Of a stretch of 34,590 nt of DNA, positions 11,001 through 21,512 are shown one piece after another. The notes under the pieces were generated by a model, which did no database searches, had not been told where the DNA came from, and was given only the letters and a program-made list of their open reading frames with translations. The stretch covers positions 412,990-447,579 of the forward strand of contig NW_019091499.1 of NCBI RefSeq assembly GCF_001949145.1, written 5' to 3'. This DNA comes from Acanthaster planci. Lineage: Eukaryota; Echinodermata; Asteroidea; Valvatida; Acanthasteridae. The first letter of the stretch is position 1, and every line of letters begins with the position of its first letter. A program made the position numbers and the translations under genes.

Positions 11001-13168
11001 CACAATGTATCTCATGATTCAAAAGGTTAATCATTAAAATTTTGAAGGAATAAAAGTAAAAGTATTGTTCGTCTTTTAATTTAAATCTTGCCTGAAGATA
11101 CCCCTAGAAGTGAGAAGCTATTATAGTCATTATATGTACAATTGTATGCATCATTGCAACAGATTCTGTATGTACATGGCTCATTCAATAATCTGCTGGT
11201 CGGTAGGACCGAACATTTGGATACTCAATCGAGTTGAAGGTAGAATATTCAAATAGTGAGTTTAGTGAATTATTCAAATTGACTCAGCCCTAATTTTTTT
11301 TTTTTGGTGTGGGGGGGGAAACGTACAAGGGGTTTGATAACTACACAAGGGAACAGGATTAAAAGGGGCCCTTCGCATTTCCTCCAGCATGTCCAGAAAA
11401 GGAAGTTTTTCCTTTAACTATTTTTCTCATCATGACAGCTAGCCTCCAACCTGTCTGTAGTTACCTGTGTTTGTCAAAGACTGCGGATTAGACTTCCATA
11501 CAATTTTGAATGATTCATGCCTAGGTTAGTGTAACATTAATCTAAAAACAAACAATTGCCCTACAGACTACAGTACTTCTGGGAAAGTCAAAGTGCATGG
11601 CCCATGAGTATGGCATTCTTTCTTAATTGACAATTTCAAATGCAGTATGCACAAACGGTGGTCACGAGGGTGCAGAATTACCATTGCCGCCTTCAGAAAT
11701 TTGTACTGAAGTTTAAAACGTTGCAGCCGAAATAATTGTGACCTTATCAAGTTATCTGCCTTTTTTTAAAGACACCCATAACGTTACGAACGCTACGTAT
11801 GTTGCATGTTGTTTTGCTGCAGTCACCATGAAGTTACCGATACACGTCCAATCGATCGTTCACTATTCCCATCCGTATCGCTCTTACGGACGTTGTAACA
11901 AATCAACACTCACCCCACCACAGCAAAACAGTAAGACATCATGAATTTAACCCTTTTAAAAAACTGTTTGAGACGATCGGCAAGAACTTTGATCATGTTT
12001 TCTAGAGGCTTATTAACATGTACATGTTGGTAAGGTCACAGTCAAGATACACCAACATTTGGTGAGCCCTCTATTGATTTTGCTCGTTCTTGGAGAGGGA
12101 CCTTTCCTTCAAAATAATTTAGAGGGATATTGTCTTCTTTTGCACGTATAGGCCATCACTTGTTTTCCTTCTCAAAAGTCAAAAGAGTGAAACTCACTCT
12201 CTAAAAGAGTGATTTTCCTATAAAAAACTTAGAGTGAAATTTTCACTCTGCCAGGAATAATTATAGACAACTCGAAAAGGAGTTTACCTTTATATGGCCC
12301 CCTTTTGAGTGATTGTAATCAATAGACGTGTTTACTCTTTTCAAAGTGGTTTCACTCTGTGGAGTTGATTTATATGAAATTCACTCTTTTCGAGAGCGAG
12401 GTTTTCACTTTTTCCCTTAATAGAGTAAAAAGGGGGGATTAAGGGTCCCCAAGAGTGCAAGCTGAAATTGTAGTCTTGAAAAGGATGGATCGGGAGAACC
12501 CTAGTTTGCAAGTCCCACGTTCTTCACCGAAGAACTTGTGCACCTCAGCCCCTTCCCCTTAATTAAAAGGCTGTGTACGCATAAGGAAATTTATTGATAT
12601 ATCGACAAGAATATAATATAAAAATCAGTGCTCTGAAATATGTGATTGCCGAGCTTTCGGTAACTGAGTACCCCGGCACATATTTCAGAGCACTGATTTG
12701 ATATTATATTCTTGTCGATATTCTGACCACGGCGCTATGCAGCCCTTCCATATTTCTAGGAAATTTATTCATGTTGTTTTCGGTTGGGGGAGTATCGGAT
12801 TCAGCCTTTGAACAGATACATATACTTCCCTCAACAGCAACACAAACATTTCCTCAACCTATGCACATTATTTTGTGCACTTCGGTTTCAAATGACCGCA
12901 AAGAGCAACAGAAAACCTGAAGGTTCTGTTCGTGAAAAAATAACAATAACAAAACCACTTGAGAGACATCGGGAGACGGTTGAGGAGGTGGGGTTCCACC
13001 CCAGCGCTTTGAGGATCACAGTAATACCAAAACACACTAGAGCACTTCAAATAAAATTGAACAAAACCATCCGATGTTATAGAACACAGAAAAGCAAAAC
13101 TTACTTCCCGCCAGGGCTACCTTCTCTGCGATGAGAAGCAGCAGAAATGTAGCAACGGTAACCCTCAT
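1..13168 (-). CDS. Gene B: secreted Kazal and Thr/Pro-repeat (mucin-like) protein, 3' part outside window (gene-level entry)
   Basis: Gene model on the minus strand: exons 13168-13105 (signal peptide), 10623-10429 (Kazal 1), 9662-9462 (Kazal 2) and 2011 to beyond base 1 (Thr/Pro repeats). All junctions are phase 1 with good splice sites, and the frame stays open to the window edge, giving at least 823 residues. By residue: signal peptide 1-21, Kazal 1 33-85, Kazal 2 90-142 with an extra cysteine pair, and repeats from about 180 on. The product should be exported, with two small disulfide-rich heads on a long, probably O-glycosylated, extended stalk. The role is unknown; a mucus, cuticle, extracellular matrix or secreted inhibitor role would fit. 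It lies in tandem with gene A in the same orientation and shares its module type, so the two are probably old relatives. Unseen exons could exist in the 7.4 kb third intron. Confidence 0.82.
4857..4930. repeat. AT-rich palindromic GATTTAAATC repeat
   Basis: TTTGATTTAAATCAAA followed by AATTTAAATCACTGATTTT and AAAAATCAAATCAGATT form nested inverted repeats. A related sequence in the opposite sense lies at 8296-8390. This is the look of a MITE or its terminal part; no terminal duplication could be fixed. Confidence 0.4.
5505..6958. repeat. Dispersed 16-base motif TGTAACGT(C/G)AGT(T)ACC, seven copies
   Basis: Copies at 5505-5520 (TGTAATGTCAGTTACC), 5634-5649, 5677-5692 (TGTAACGTCAGTTACC), 5697-5711, 6755-6770 (TGTAACGTGAGTAACC), 6920-6935 and 6943-6958 (TGTAATGTGAGTAACC). 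The first four carry CAGTTAC and the last three GAGTAAC. The core is an imperfect palindrome (GTAAC...GTTAC). The copies lie inside an otherwise unremarkable intron and probably mark a larger interspersed repeat. Confidence 0.7.
8296..8390. repeat. AT-rich repeat related to 4857-4930, opposite orientation
   Basis: The tract contains GGATTTAAATTTTT, a poly(T) run, TTTAAATCATGATTTTTTAA and ends TCAACCCTGA. Its reverse complement starts GGGTTGATTAAAAAATCATG, resembling AGGTTGTTTGATTTAAATC at 4860. The two may be separate copies of one family. Confidence 0.4.
9462..9662 (-). CDS. Gene B exon 3: Kazal domain 2 with an extra cysteine pair
   Basis: The acceptor TCTTTCTTTAG ends at 9663 and the donor ACTG|GTGAGT lies at 9462/9461. 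Both ends are phase 1, 201 bases. The domain reads DADCPTHC, HYVCGIVGCRERTFRNLC, VSSAC and YEGFC, then RNPGRILPNCTG. Six cysteines fit the Kazal pattern. Two more, in CGIVGC and LPNC, are extra and may form a fourth disulfide. Phe replaces the usual Tyr of the core, and eight residues rather than six separate cysteines 4 and 5. This is a diverged member. NCT is a possible N-glycosylation site. Confidence 0.83.
9663..10428 (-). other. Gene B intron 2
   Basis: This 766-base intron lies between two Kazal exons, with GTATGT and TTTAG at its ends. It holds several TACATGTA palindromes (around 9930, 9968 and 10105-10145) and no other feature that I can support. Confidence 0.75.
10429..10623 (-). 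CDS. Gene B exon 2: Kazal domain 1
   Basis: The acceptor CTTGTCTCTGCAG ends at 10624 and the donor ACAG|GTATGT lies at 10429/10428. Both ends are phase 1, 195 bases. After TRVVDGTRYV the domain has six cysteines: VCKQVQAVC, TVCGSNSITYPSKC, DLVREVC and HVGPC. The CGSNSITY core is the Kazal hallmark. Ten residues separate cysteines 2 and 3 instead of seven, so the reactive-site loop is longer than in classical inhibitors; His is in the second position after cysteine 2. The reading frame extends further upstream, but the acceptor and the phase fix this start. Confidence 0.86.
12175..12445. repeat. AGAGTGA/TCACTCT-rich degenerate satellite block
   Basis: Within about 270 bases AGAGTGA, GAGTGA and their complements TCACTCT and ACTCTTTT recur more than ten times, for example AGAGTGAAACTCACTCT and AGAGTGAAATTTTCACTCT. 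Spacing is irregular and orientation mixed, so local fold-back structure is expected. A weaker similar patch lies near 19290-19405 (TTTTCACTCC, GGAGTGAA). Confidence 0.65.
12599..12721. repeat. Fold-back inverted repeat with 44-base arms
   Basis: The left arm 12601-12644 starts ATCGACAAGAATATAATAT and ends CTCTGAAATATGTG. The right arm 12677-12719 is its reverse complement apart from one mismatch and one single-base length difference. Two more base pairs extend the stem to 12599 and 12721. The loop is about 32 bases, including GAGCTTTCGG. This is probably a small non-autonomous fold-back or MITE-type element. Confidence 0.85.
13105..13168 (-). CDS. Gene B exon 1: signal peptide
   Basis: The ATG at 13168 opens a 21-residue secretory signal: MRVTV, then a hydrophobic core ATFLLLLIA, then a small-residue end VALAG. 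The donor A|GTAAGT at 13105/13104 matches the consensus, phase 1. The split codon becomes AAA (Lys) with the next exon. A strong acceptor (TTTTCTTACTGCAG, ending at 13170) lies one base before the ATG, so transcription starts further upstream and a leader exon is spliced on. Confidence 0.83.
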
Positions 13169-16012
13169 CCTGCAGTAAGAAAATTCAGCACATTAGGAAG
13201 GCCTATAAACAGGTAGAAAATCATGTCGAAAATCATGAAATATACTAGCAGAAATCAGTGAATACATACGTTATCGATTCTGGTCAGTCGAGAGTAAACA
13301 AAATTACATTCAAAGGGTTGTTTAAGTCGTTCTCATACATGAGGTTAATGTGAAACTTTCTGATTTTTTTATGAATTGCCATTCTGTCCACTGGCAGATC
13401 CGACCGCTCGGGCTGTAGTAGGCCTACTGCTGGATCAAAAGAGACACTAACAATGGATTTGTTGCAAGTTTCCGAACAGATTCCCAGTGCAGAAAGCACG
13501 TGCTACCAGACTGTTCTCAAGAAGGGGCACTTTTCCCTCAAAAAGTCAACATGCTGTGTTCACAGGAGGCATGTGAATGCACATGCACTACGATTTTTAA
13601 GAACTGAATACACGTAGGAAAGCTCTTGATAGGAAGTGCTTTGCGACAAAAAAAGTGTCTACGGAAGGACTCTAATGGAAAAACCACCACTTTCTTGCCA
13701 CACCCAAGGAAAATATTGAAATTTTGTTTGAACTGTTGAAACTCATAATTATCGTGCATAAAACGTGTTGAACTGAATATCCACCCGAATGTTTCCTTTG
13801 TTTTTTTTTTCTAATTTTCGTTTCATTTCAATGGCACATACAGACTCATTGAGGATTCTCTTTTTAGTAAGAAAGAAAACACAAAAAATCGGATCATTCA
13901 TTACTTTTTAGTCTTCTGAGAAAGAGCTATAACTCAAGTTACACAATATGTACAAAGACAGAACTAGGGGCTAGAGGCCACTCATCCCCCGTTAAGAGTC
14001 CCCGAATTCTCTTTTTCGAACGTTAATGAGAGAACCGTAGCGCGTACGCATCGCGAGGAAGGTAGACTACAGCCGGCCAATTACCGACTTGATTTCAAGT
14101 CTGGGGGTGGACAAAGTTACCAAGGTTTAAGTGTCTCCCTTTGCCCGATAACCCTCCAAGTCACTCTCTGTCCCTTCCTAGTAATCCCCTCCCCCTTAAT
14201 TTGCCACGCAAAGTTGTTGTCTTTGTGTAAGTTTGATGAATTCAGTTCACATGAAATAGCCTTAAGATTTTGAGCTTCATCAAGTTGTCAAGGGGGGATG
14301 AGGTGTGTAACCAATCTAGCTGTGTTTCAGCAAGAAATATAATACGGCACTGCAACCTGTATTCTGCAGAATTCTTATATGCGTAGCCTCGTATGTTCAC
14401 TCCCATGCCCTTGTGCACCACTAGTTTAGTTGAGAGCTAGAGCATGCGCACTTGATCACTTTACTGTGGATTTCGAGGCAGGCGACGTCGACGTCGGACA
14501 TCGTTCCGACACTTCTCTCCACGGATGAAGACGAAATTTTTTTTTTTACAAAACAAACACAAATAAAGCTCACGGAGATAACCTAATGACTAAAACTTGA
14601 TTAGACAACATTAAACCACCGTATTATATGAATCCAGTTAAAAAATAAACACGATCAAATTTGAAAGAAAATACCGTGGTCTTTCCCATTTTAAAAAAAC
14701 TTCTCCACTTTACCTTAACAAACGAAATAAAGGGCCGTGTGTATCAAGATCTGATAAAAACATCGGTAGTACTTTCAAGTTATTGCGAATTGAATATCCT
14801 GCACAAGAATCATTTGCCAAAGTAGTGAGTGTAGGCCTATACGTGCGTTGATGGAGTACATGTACAGTATCGGTCGTCAGAGAGCCTAACTTGAAATTGA
14901 TTCAACTAACAAAGGACAATTCGCAACAGCTTAAAAGGATCACTTTTTGTGTATCTCTGTACTCTGCTTCCATGTATGAAGACTTTTTAACATCTTTTTT
15001 GAGTTACGTGAACTGAACGGTGCACTTTTTCAAACATACAAAGTTGACTAAGCATTTCTGGACAAGTGAGGGCGCTTTTGCTCTGATGTAAATCCAGGAA
15101 GACGTGATTCAGGTTGCATGTTTTCATGTTCAAATTGCGAACCCCAAATTTACTCTCTGGGAACATTTCTGTGAAAAGGATTTTTGCTTGATTATTGCAA
15201 TAAATTGCCGAAGAAAATGAAATCTGCGATAACCGTGGTTAAAAATTCAAGAACTTTTTTGTGCACAAATCAGTGCAACATTGGGATTCGTTGCCTTGGA
15301 ATAAGTTGGATGACATCATAGTTCATAGTTTATGAATATGCAAATCATTAGCATAAAAACCAAAAAGCATCAAAATATGGGTTAAAATTGCATAACAAAA
15401 TTAAAATTAGGTTAATTGAAACCCAAAGATGCAATTTCAAGGGTTTTTGGTAAAATTTATAAAATATTTCTATTTCCTGGTTCCTTTAACCATAACATGA
15501 TAACTTTTTTCAAACACTCTTTATCAGTCGTTATCAAGATATGTAGCATGCGTGGAATAACTGCTGAACAATTCAAAGTTTAGAGTTTACAAAACCCAGC
15601 CCTTTTTTACGTGTTTGTAACGTACACAGACATCTTTTCTCCCAAATATCACTTATCATTAACAACAAACGCATCACAAATTTAAATTTGAAGCCTGAAT
15701 ACATCTCTCTGGTATAAATTCAGTAAACTTCTACACAAAGCGGAGGATCTCGGCAGGTAGATCTTGGTATAGTGGTTTGCTTGCTGACTTCGCCATTTTA
15801 ACAAGCAACAGAAAGTGACTTGGAGTTTGCCGCATGCGCACAAACTAAGTGGAAGGGGTGGACATACGTCGGCGAGCAGAGGTACAGTAATGTTGCTGTG
15901 TGCTGACTATTTTCATTAACAGCAATGATGCCATTTCACCGCACGTGCTGCACGTAGCGCGCGAATCGTGGTCGAAAGTAGTTCTGGTTGGTAGCGTCTA
16001 CGTATGCTTCAA

Positions 16013-16037
16013 ACATGGAAGCTCCATGCTTCCATGT
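16013..16037. repeat. Perfect 10-base-arm hairpin
   Basis: ACATGGAAGC and GCTTCCATGT are separated by the five bases TCCAT. The arms are perfect complements. It is short enough to be chance in a genome, and I see no partner element. Confidence 0.5.
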
Positions 16038-17274
16038 ACAGGCTTCAAGCACCGTAATCATTATAACGTAAGCACCCAGGACTCGATCGCAATGGATACC
16101 CGCGTATTGGATAGCCCTTCTCGTCCAATCACTGCGTTTTAAACTGGCATATCGGAAAGGGAACGATGTCTGTCCAAATGCTGTGCATGAACAGTCGAAA
16201 TAAATGATACGGAGTCTGGGTGATAAACTTGTGACGTTGCACGGGGGGCTACATTTCTCGGGGGGGGGATTTTACCTGGAGGGAAACACATTTTATACCT
16301 AGGTTAGTGTGTCCTAAGGGCACTTTTACAAAGGGTGCGATCAGGTAAATGTGCACTGTCAGGTAAAGGGGCATACTGTTGGTAGGTTGCTTCCCGGTCC
16401 AAGGTGGAGTCAAAATTTACGGAGTCCTCTTTTTTAAAATTCACTGGAATTCCGATGTAATGAAAAAAATTCAGCATTTTTTAAATTAGAAAATACATTT
16501 GTTACATTGTTAGAGCTGCAAAAATGGATTTTGCTTGACTGCTTTTTGAAGACGTGTTTGAAGCAATCCTACTGGTTAAACCATGGCACTCCATTTTATA
16601 CCATGGATGGAGAAATAGATGGTTAACCGATCCAGAACTAGGAAAATAGTTGATCTATTAAGTCCAAAATAAAAGCATAACTTTTGTAAATAATTTTGCA
16701 GGATCTCCTGCACACAACAAGGTGAATTACAAGTCATGTACAGCCCGCATTTCACTGTAATTTTAAGATGATTTTCAGATGCAATCAGGCTGAATAATTT
16801 TTGCTACCTGGAACAGGAAAATGACGATTTGGCATACGGGATTACGAGTTGTGTGCGAGTTGGCACTTGAATAATAGCAGACGCTGTCTGTTTACTAATG
16901 GTTTATTCCACCGCTAAGTTGGCGGTTTTTCCTCCCTCCATGGTAATACATGATTTTCAAGAGATCATGGAAAAAGTCTTTGATCAGTTTCATTTGTTGG
17001 GAAGAAAATTCCAATTTTTGGAAATTTTAGTTGACCCCTTTATAGGTTCATTATTTCTTGTGAACGCTGTTTGCATGGAAATGCACTAGTAAAAATGCAG
17101 GTCACATTACCCAAAAACCTTAGCGCGTGATTATAAGTTACTGAAACTTCTGAAACTTGATTTGTTAAAGGAAACGATGCCCACGCAATTCGAAACAGGT
17201 TGCGCCATGTATACTTGAGATTTGATTTCGTAACACTTTAGCACAGACTAGTAACGTTTCAAGTGGCTCCTTAC

Positions 17275-17347
17275 CCCCAGAACTGCGGGGTCCGGCGTCC
17301 GTTGGTTCGTGTGAGCGGGGCGGACGTCAGACCCCACAGTTAGGGGG
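17275..17347. repeat. GC-rich fold-back, 21-base arms plus C/G flanks
   Basis: The left arm 17281-17301 (AACTGCGGGGTCCGGCGTCC plus G) and right arm 17321-17341 are reverse complements at 18 of 21 positions. A C run on the left (ends 17278) faces a G run on the right (from 17343), extending the stem. A similar phrase, ACTGCGGGGGTCCGGGGTC, occurs at about 3459-3477, so this belongs to a dispersed family. Confidence 0.7.
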
Positions 17348-18352
17348 GGGCACTCTTTAGTTTTGTATGTACAGTATTGTACGACAGTTCAGTGGTGAAA
17401 TTTCTTATGTGGGTAGAAAATGCCAAACGTTTCCTGTGCACCACCTGAAAAAAGGTACGGTTGTTATTTCCGTAACAAGCATACATGGTTGCACACGTTG
17501 AGAAAATTGTTGTGTCAAATCGAACTGCGTATCGTGAAAAATCCCTTAAGTTCTGCAGAAATGGTTTATATCTTGCCAATGACATGAAAGAAAATGCAGC
17601 TGTTAATAAAGCAGACTTGACAAAGACGATGGAGAGAGAAATTTTTTCAGAAACAAATTAGCATTCTTTCCCTTCAATTACAATCATTTCTGCACAAGTC
17701 AAGCATAAGATTGACAGCCTAGCAAAGCTTTCGAAGACTTAAACATTTTAAGTGTATAAAAACCAGGAACGTTCAAAACTTTTTAGTGGCTGCTTGACGA
17801 TATCATTTTATCAGTGAATGTCCATTATTAAGCTACAAAACGCATAATATAGATAACTGCAACTTAGCATAAGTCACTCCTTACTACTAATACTAGAGAC
17901 GTAACTATTCGGCCATGTCGGAAAATTTGACTGAAACAAAGTGAAAGATAAAGCACATGAATTATTACAGTAGCCTAGGTGCCCTGGCATGCCTGGAATG
18001 CCTGAGTAATATTATTGGGCATATTGTGACAAAATAGGAATGAAAGTAATGGTCTTACAATACGAATATGGGCAACAGTTAGCCTAAATGACACGAATGA
18101 CCACAATTACCGAATTTGTCTTTTTTCATCAGTCACAAGTTAAGGCAAATTGGAAGTCTGGTTGTAGCACGGAGCTAGGTCTGTGGGCGGTGTGGTAAAA
18201 TTTGTTCCGTTATCTACTCAAAGTGTACGTGATGTAGGAATCTTCAAAATGCAGAAAACCGACAAATTCAGTGTTTCAGCAAGATACACCTTAGTAGCAG
18301 TTGCAGTTGGGACGTGGGAAAGCATTCGAATTCAAATCTACCACAAACTCAC

Positions 18353-18476
18353 CTGAACCTTGCTCAGGATGCGCCTCCAGGAACTTGGGCAACAAGTAAC
18401 AGAACCAGGGATGACACCGGGCCGTCCGTCGGGCAGGCACAAGTCCGCACCGGTGGAGAACTCCTGATTGTTTGAC
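18353..18476 (-). other. Candidate orphan exon, perhaps gene B 5' leader
   Basis: A 124-base segment sits between a fair acceptor (ACCATCTCTTGTAG ending at 18477) and a near-perfect donor (TTCAG|GTGAGT at 18353/18352). Two of three frames are open across it, which is not significant at this length. Neither frame matches a domain I know. Spliced to the acceptor before the gene B ATG (13169), it would serve as an untranslated exon. It could also belong to a non-coding transcript or be chance. Confidence 0.35.
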
Positions 18477-20029
18477 CTACAAGAGATGGTCCAAGGACTT
18501 TCGAACCCCAGGATGGTGAGATGGGATGCCAGAGATAAGCATCACAGGAACCGGTGGGGGAAAGGAATTATGTAACACGCCAATAAACAGACACAGCTGC
18601 TGTCCGAAGTTTAATGGGTGATTTTGCGGGTCTTTTTCCTTCTCGGATGGATAAATCATGCTTTACCCGCGTGCACACTTGTTAATTAGCGCCCTGGTAG
18701 TGGCTGTGCTATAACACCCCCCCAAGAATGTAAACCAAGAGCAGCAGACCTTACTTCTTAACAAGGAAGGATAATTGAAATTTCACACCTGATATGAGAC
18801 GTTACACAAGCTTGAGAATGGCAGACTGATAAACGCACGTATAGACCATTATTAAACGCTGAAAAGAATGGCGACAAAATGTATCAACATCATATACTGT
18901 ACATGTAATTTTTTGACTTTCTGCAAAACTTTGATACAAGAATAGAGACCTGTCCTTATGGTTTGACCTCGGCTTGACATCCCATCAGTTTCGTCGCGCA
19001 TAGGTTATACGTTTCAAATATCAGCATATTTCATTATGAGAATAATGATCCTTCCTCCATCGTCACACCGGCTTTGCACTGTTATTGAACACATTACCAG
19101 GCCAGGTGACATTATCGATAAGGCATGGAATCTGAAAGAGTGGCACATTTTAGAGTCAAAAATTCTGGATCGAATGAAAAATTCAGATTAAATTAGTTTG
19201 TATTTCAAATAGAACCTCTTCTAGTGGAAACTCGCGTAAAATGTTGATCTGTTGGAGGAGGGAATAGACGAGCAGTAGGAGGGAAGCAATTTCACTCAGA
19301 TGCGTGTGGTCCTTAGCTTCCGTTTGGAGCATAGAGCAAGTCCTTGCTCTCTGTTTGGAGGGATGAAATTTTCATTCGAATGGAGTGAATTTTCACTCCT
19401 TGGAATTTCGTGAAACTATGTAAGTAATTGCTATCACGTACACTTCAAAAGGCATTTCTTAATTGGAACTCGTTTTAATGTTACAAGATTTGACGCGTGA
19501 AATCGGGAAAATTGACTCGTGGAAAATTAACCTGTGATTTAATTTCCACATAATATTATCTGCGTTACACGATCCAGGGTAAATCGTTTTGAGCAATCTC
19601 TCGGTATAGCAAATCTCGCAATATTCCTCCCACTCAGCCACCTTCCTTTTTTGTTACGCAATCCTTCCATGGACTAGTCGCGTAACCAGGGCTAAACGTC
19701 TGGGGAACAACCCGGGGATGAAGATATTTTTTCAAGAGGTTACCACAGGAAAATTAGCTGCAGCTGCATAGCTATGTGAATTCCGCGGAGATTTTAAATT
19801 TTACAGATTTCAAATCCCCATCCGGGGATCCCGGGCATTCACCGGGGTTACCCCCCCCATAGTAGCGCCTTTGGGACGGACATGCGTAGCCTACTATTCC
19901 ACACTTCCTCTCTGCCTATTTTCCTGCACCGCTGGAGGAAAGCCTCCTTATTTTTGTTCCATTTCAATCGGTTCGTGCTGTCCTCTCTCATTGTCCAAGT
20001 TATTTTAATTATATATTTCTAGTAATGAC

Positions 20030-20260
20030 ACCAAGGATTCCTCAAAAGCGCCCTGGGCAGTGTAGCTCGCAAGCCTGAAGAAACCTGCAGAGAGGAGACA
20101 GTGAGAAGCAGTTACAGCTTTTGAGGAATATTCTGGGTAAAACCCACGGAATCAGGTAGGGACTGAAAACCCAATCCACTTGTGGACCGGGTCGGGATTC
20201 GAACCTGGACCGCAGAGGTGGAGGGCGAGGAAAGAACCACTACGCCAACCTGACTCCCCT
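20030..20260 (-). mobile_element. tRNA-derived SINE
   Basis: On the minus strand a tRNA-like head starts near 20259. It has an A box TGGCGTAGTGG (20247-20237) and a B box GGTTCGAATCC (20205-20195), the RNA polymerase III internal promoter spacing and sequence of tRNA genes. The acceptor and anticodon stems do not form a clean tRNA. A non-tRNA body follows (GGATTGGGTTTTCAGTCCC, then CGTGGGTTTTACCCAG). This is typical of SINEs. The 3' limit is approximate and no target duplication was identified. Confidence 0.7.
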
Positions 20261-21469
20261 TCCATCCATCGCCTGCTTTTCCTGCCATTTCTCCTGGTGT
20301 AAAACTCTTGTGCTCCATTGAAGCTTGTGGGTCCTTTTATCATCATTTTACTTGGTTAGAATGGCCAGCCCACCTCCACTTCTCTCATGGACTCATACCC
20401 GTCATTTTTATTTAACTTCTGAGGTATCTGTTGTGTTCTGTCGTCCATGCTGTGATTTAGCACTTCACCCATGCGGAGCAAAAGGAACCAGGTTTTAATC
20501 CAAGCTCGGCGTCTTGGGGTCATTATACAAATTTGGGGCCCGACATGTGACATTTTTCCATCCCTATTACCCCTGACATGTATACCTTGACAAGGGATAT
20601 ATCACTGAAAAGGATTTCAAGCTATTTTCATTAATTTGGCAGGTAATTTGAAGTACTTATTAAATATTGGCAATTAAGCAGTGAGTTCTGCTCTAAACAT
20701 TAAAAAATCATTTGCCAGACGTAAAACTTACTAAAAGGGACGGGGAAGAATTGGACCCCACATTTACAGAATGACTGCTCGACGAGTATAGAGATCTGGG
20801 AAACCGCGAGTAAGGCTTTTGATATTTTTTTCTCCCTAGATCATGTATGTCAAATGAACCCGAGGTTACATTCGCTTTAGAATCCCTTCCCCCACACACT
20901 CACACACTAAAAGCTGGACAAGCCGCTGCCTACAGCCAACTCGTCGATTGCCAGTTTGAAAATACAGCTTCCACCCACAATCCAAAGTGAGAGGTTTTAA
21001 GAGTTAAATGACCCGTTCTCCGAAGTTTCTTTGCTCCTGCATGGTTGAACGCCCGCTACACAGAGCTGTCTTGAGTTACTAGTGGGCCCATCCTAACCCC
21101 AGCTATTACACAACCTGCCTAGGCCTTGAACTGGCTGGTGGCTTACAGAAAGCGATAAGCCGCAGACATCAAGCTTATTCCTTCCCTAACAAGTGATAAA
21201 CATCAAAGCCGCTTATCCTGTTTACAAGACGCACGACGCCTGTACCTTTAAGAATTACGACATCCAGCCTGATTCAACACCCGAAGTTGACTCATATTTT
21301 ATAACTCCCTTTGTTGGGACTTTTGTTGCCCTTTCTTGGCACTGCTCTTGCGCCCCATTATCGAGCAGACACCCCGAACGCTTGAAAATTTGTTAAAATG
21401 CCTACAAATTGAAATATTTCTGCAGCATGGGGGATTCAGCTCTGGGAAGATTCTGAATTTGCTGATAAG

Positions 21470-21512
21470 GTTCAACCATGGAGGAAGGACCCTCCTTCCT
21501 CCACGGTTCAAC
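21470..21512. repeat. Near-perfect fold-back with 19-base arms
   Basis: GTTCAACCATGGAGGAAGG (21470-21488) and CCTTCCTCCACGGTTCAAC (21494-21512) pair at 17 of 19 positions around a five-base spacer. Such short-loop palindromes are usually the centre or end of a MITE-type repeat. Confidence 0.7.

Larger units (their letters stand above)
10624..13104 (-). other. Gene B intron 1
   Basis: This 2.5 kb intron follows the signal peptide exon. It contains the AGAGTGA block (12175-12445) and the 44-base fold-back (12599-12721), each listed separately. The remainder is AT-rich with short poly(T) and poly(G) runs near 11290-11320. No exon is seen. Confidence 0.75.
13170..18352. other. Region upstream of gene B, no coding gene seen
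   Basis: About 5.2 kb of AT-rich DNA without a supportable coding exon. Open frames here are short and have no recognisable content. It probably holds the 5' leader intron of gene B, because an acceptor precedes the gene B ATG. It also contains small hairpins (16013-16037) and the GC-rich fold-back at 17275-17347. Confidence 0.6.

Noticed and set aside
20195-20259. A genuine tRNA gene
   Set aside because: A and B boxes are present, but the acceptor stem does not pair and a SINE body follows, so it is a tRNA-derived SINE.
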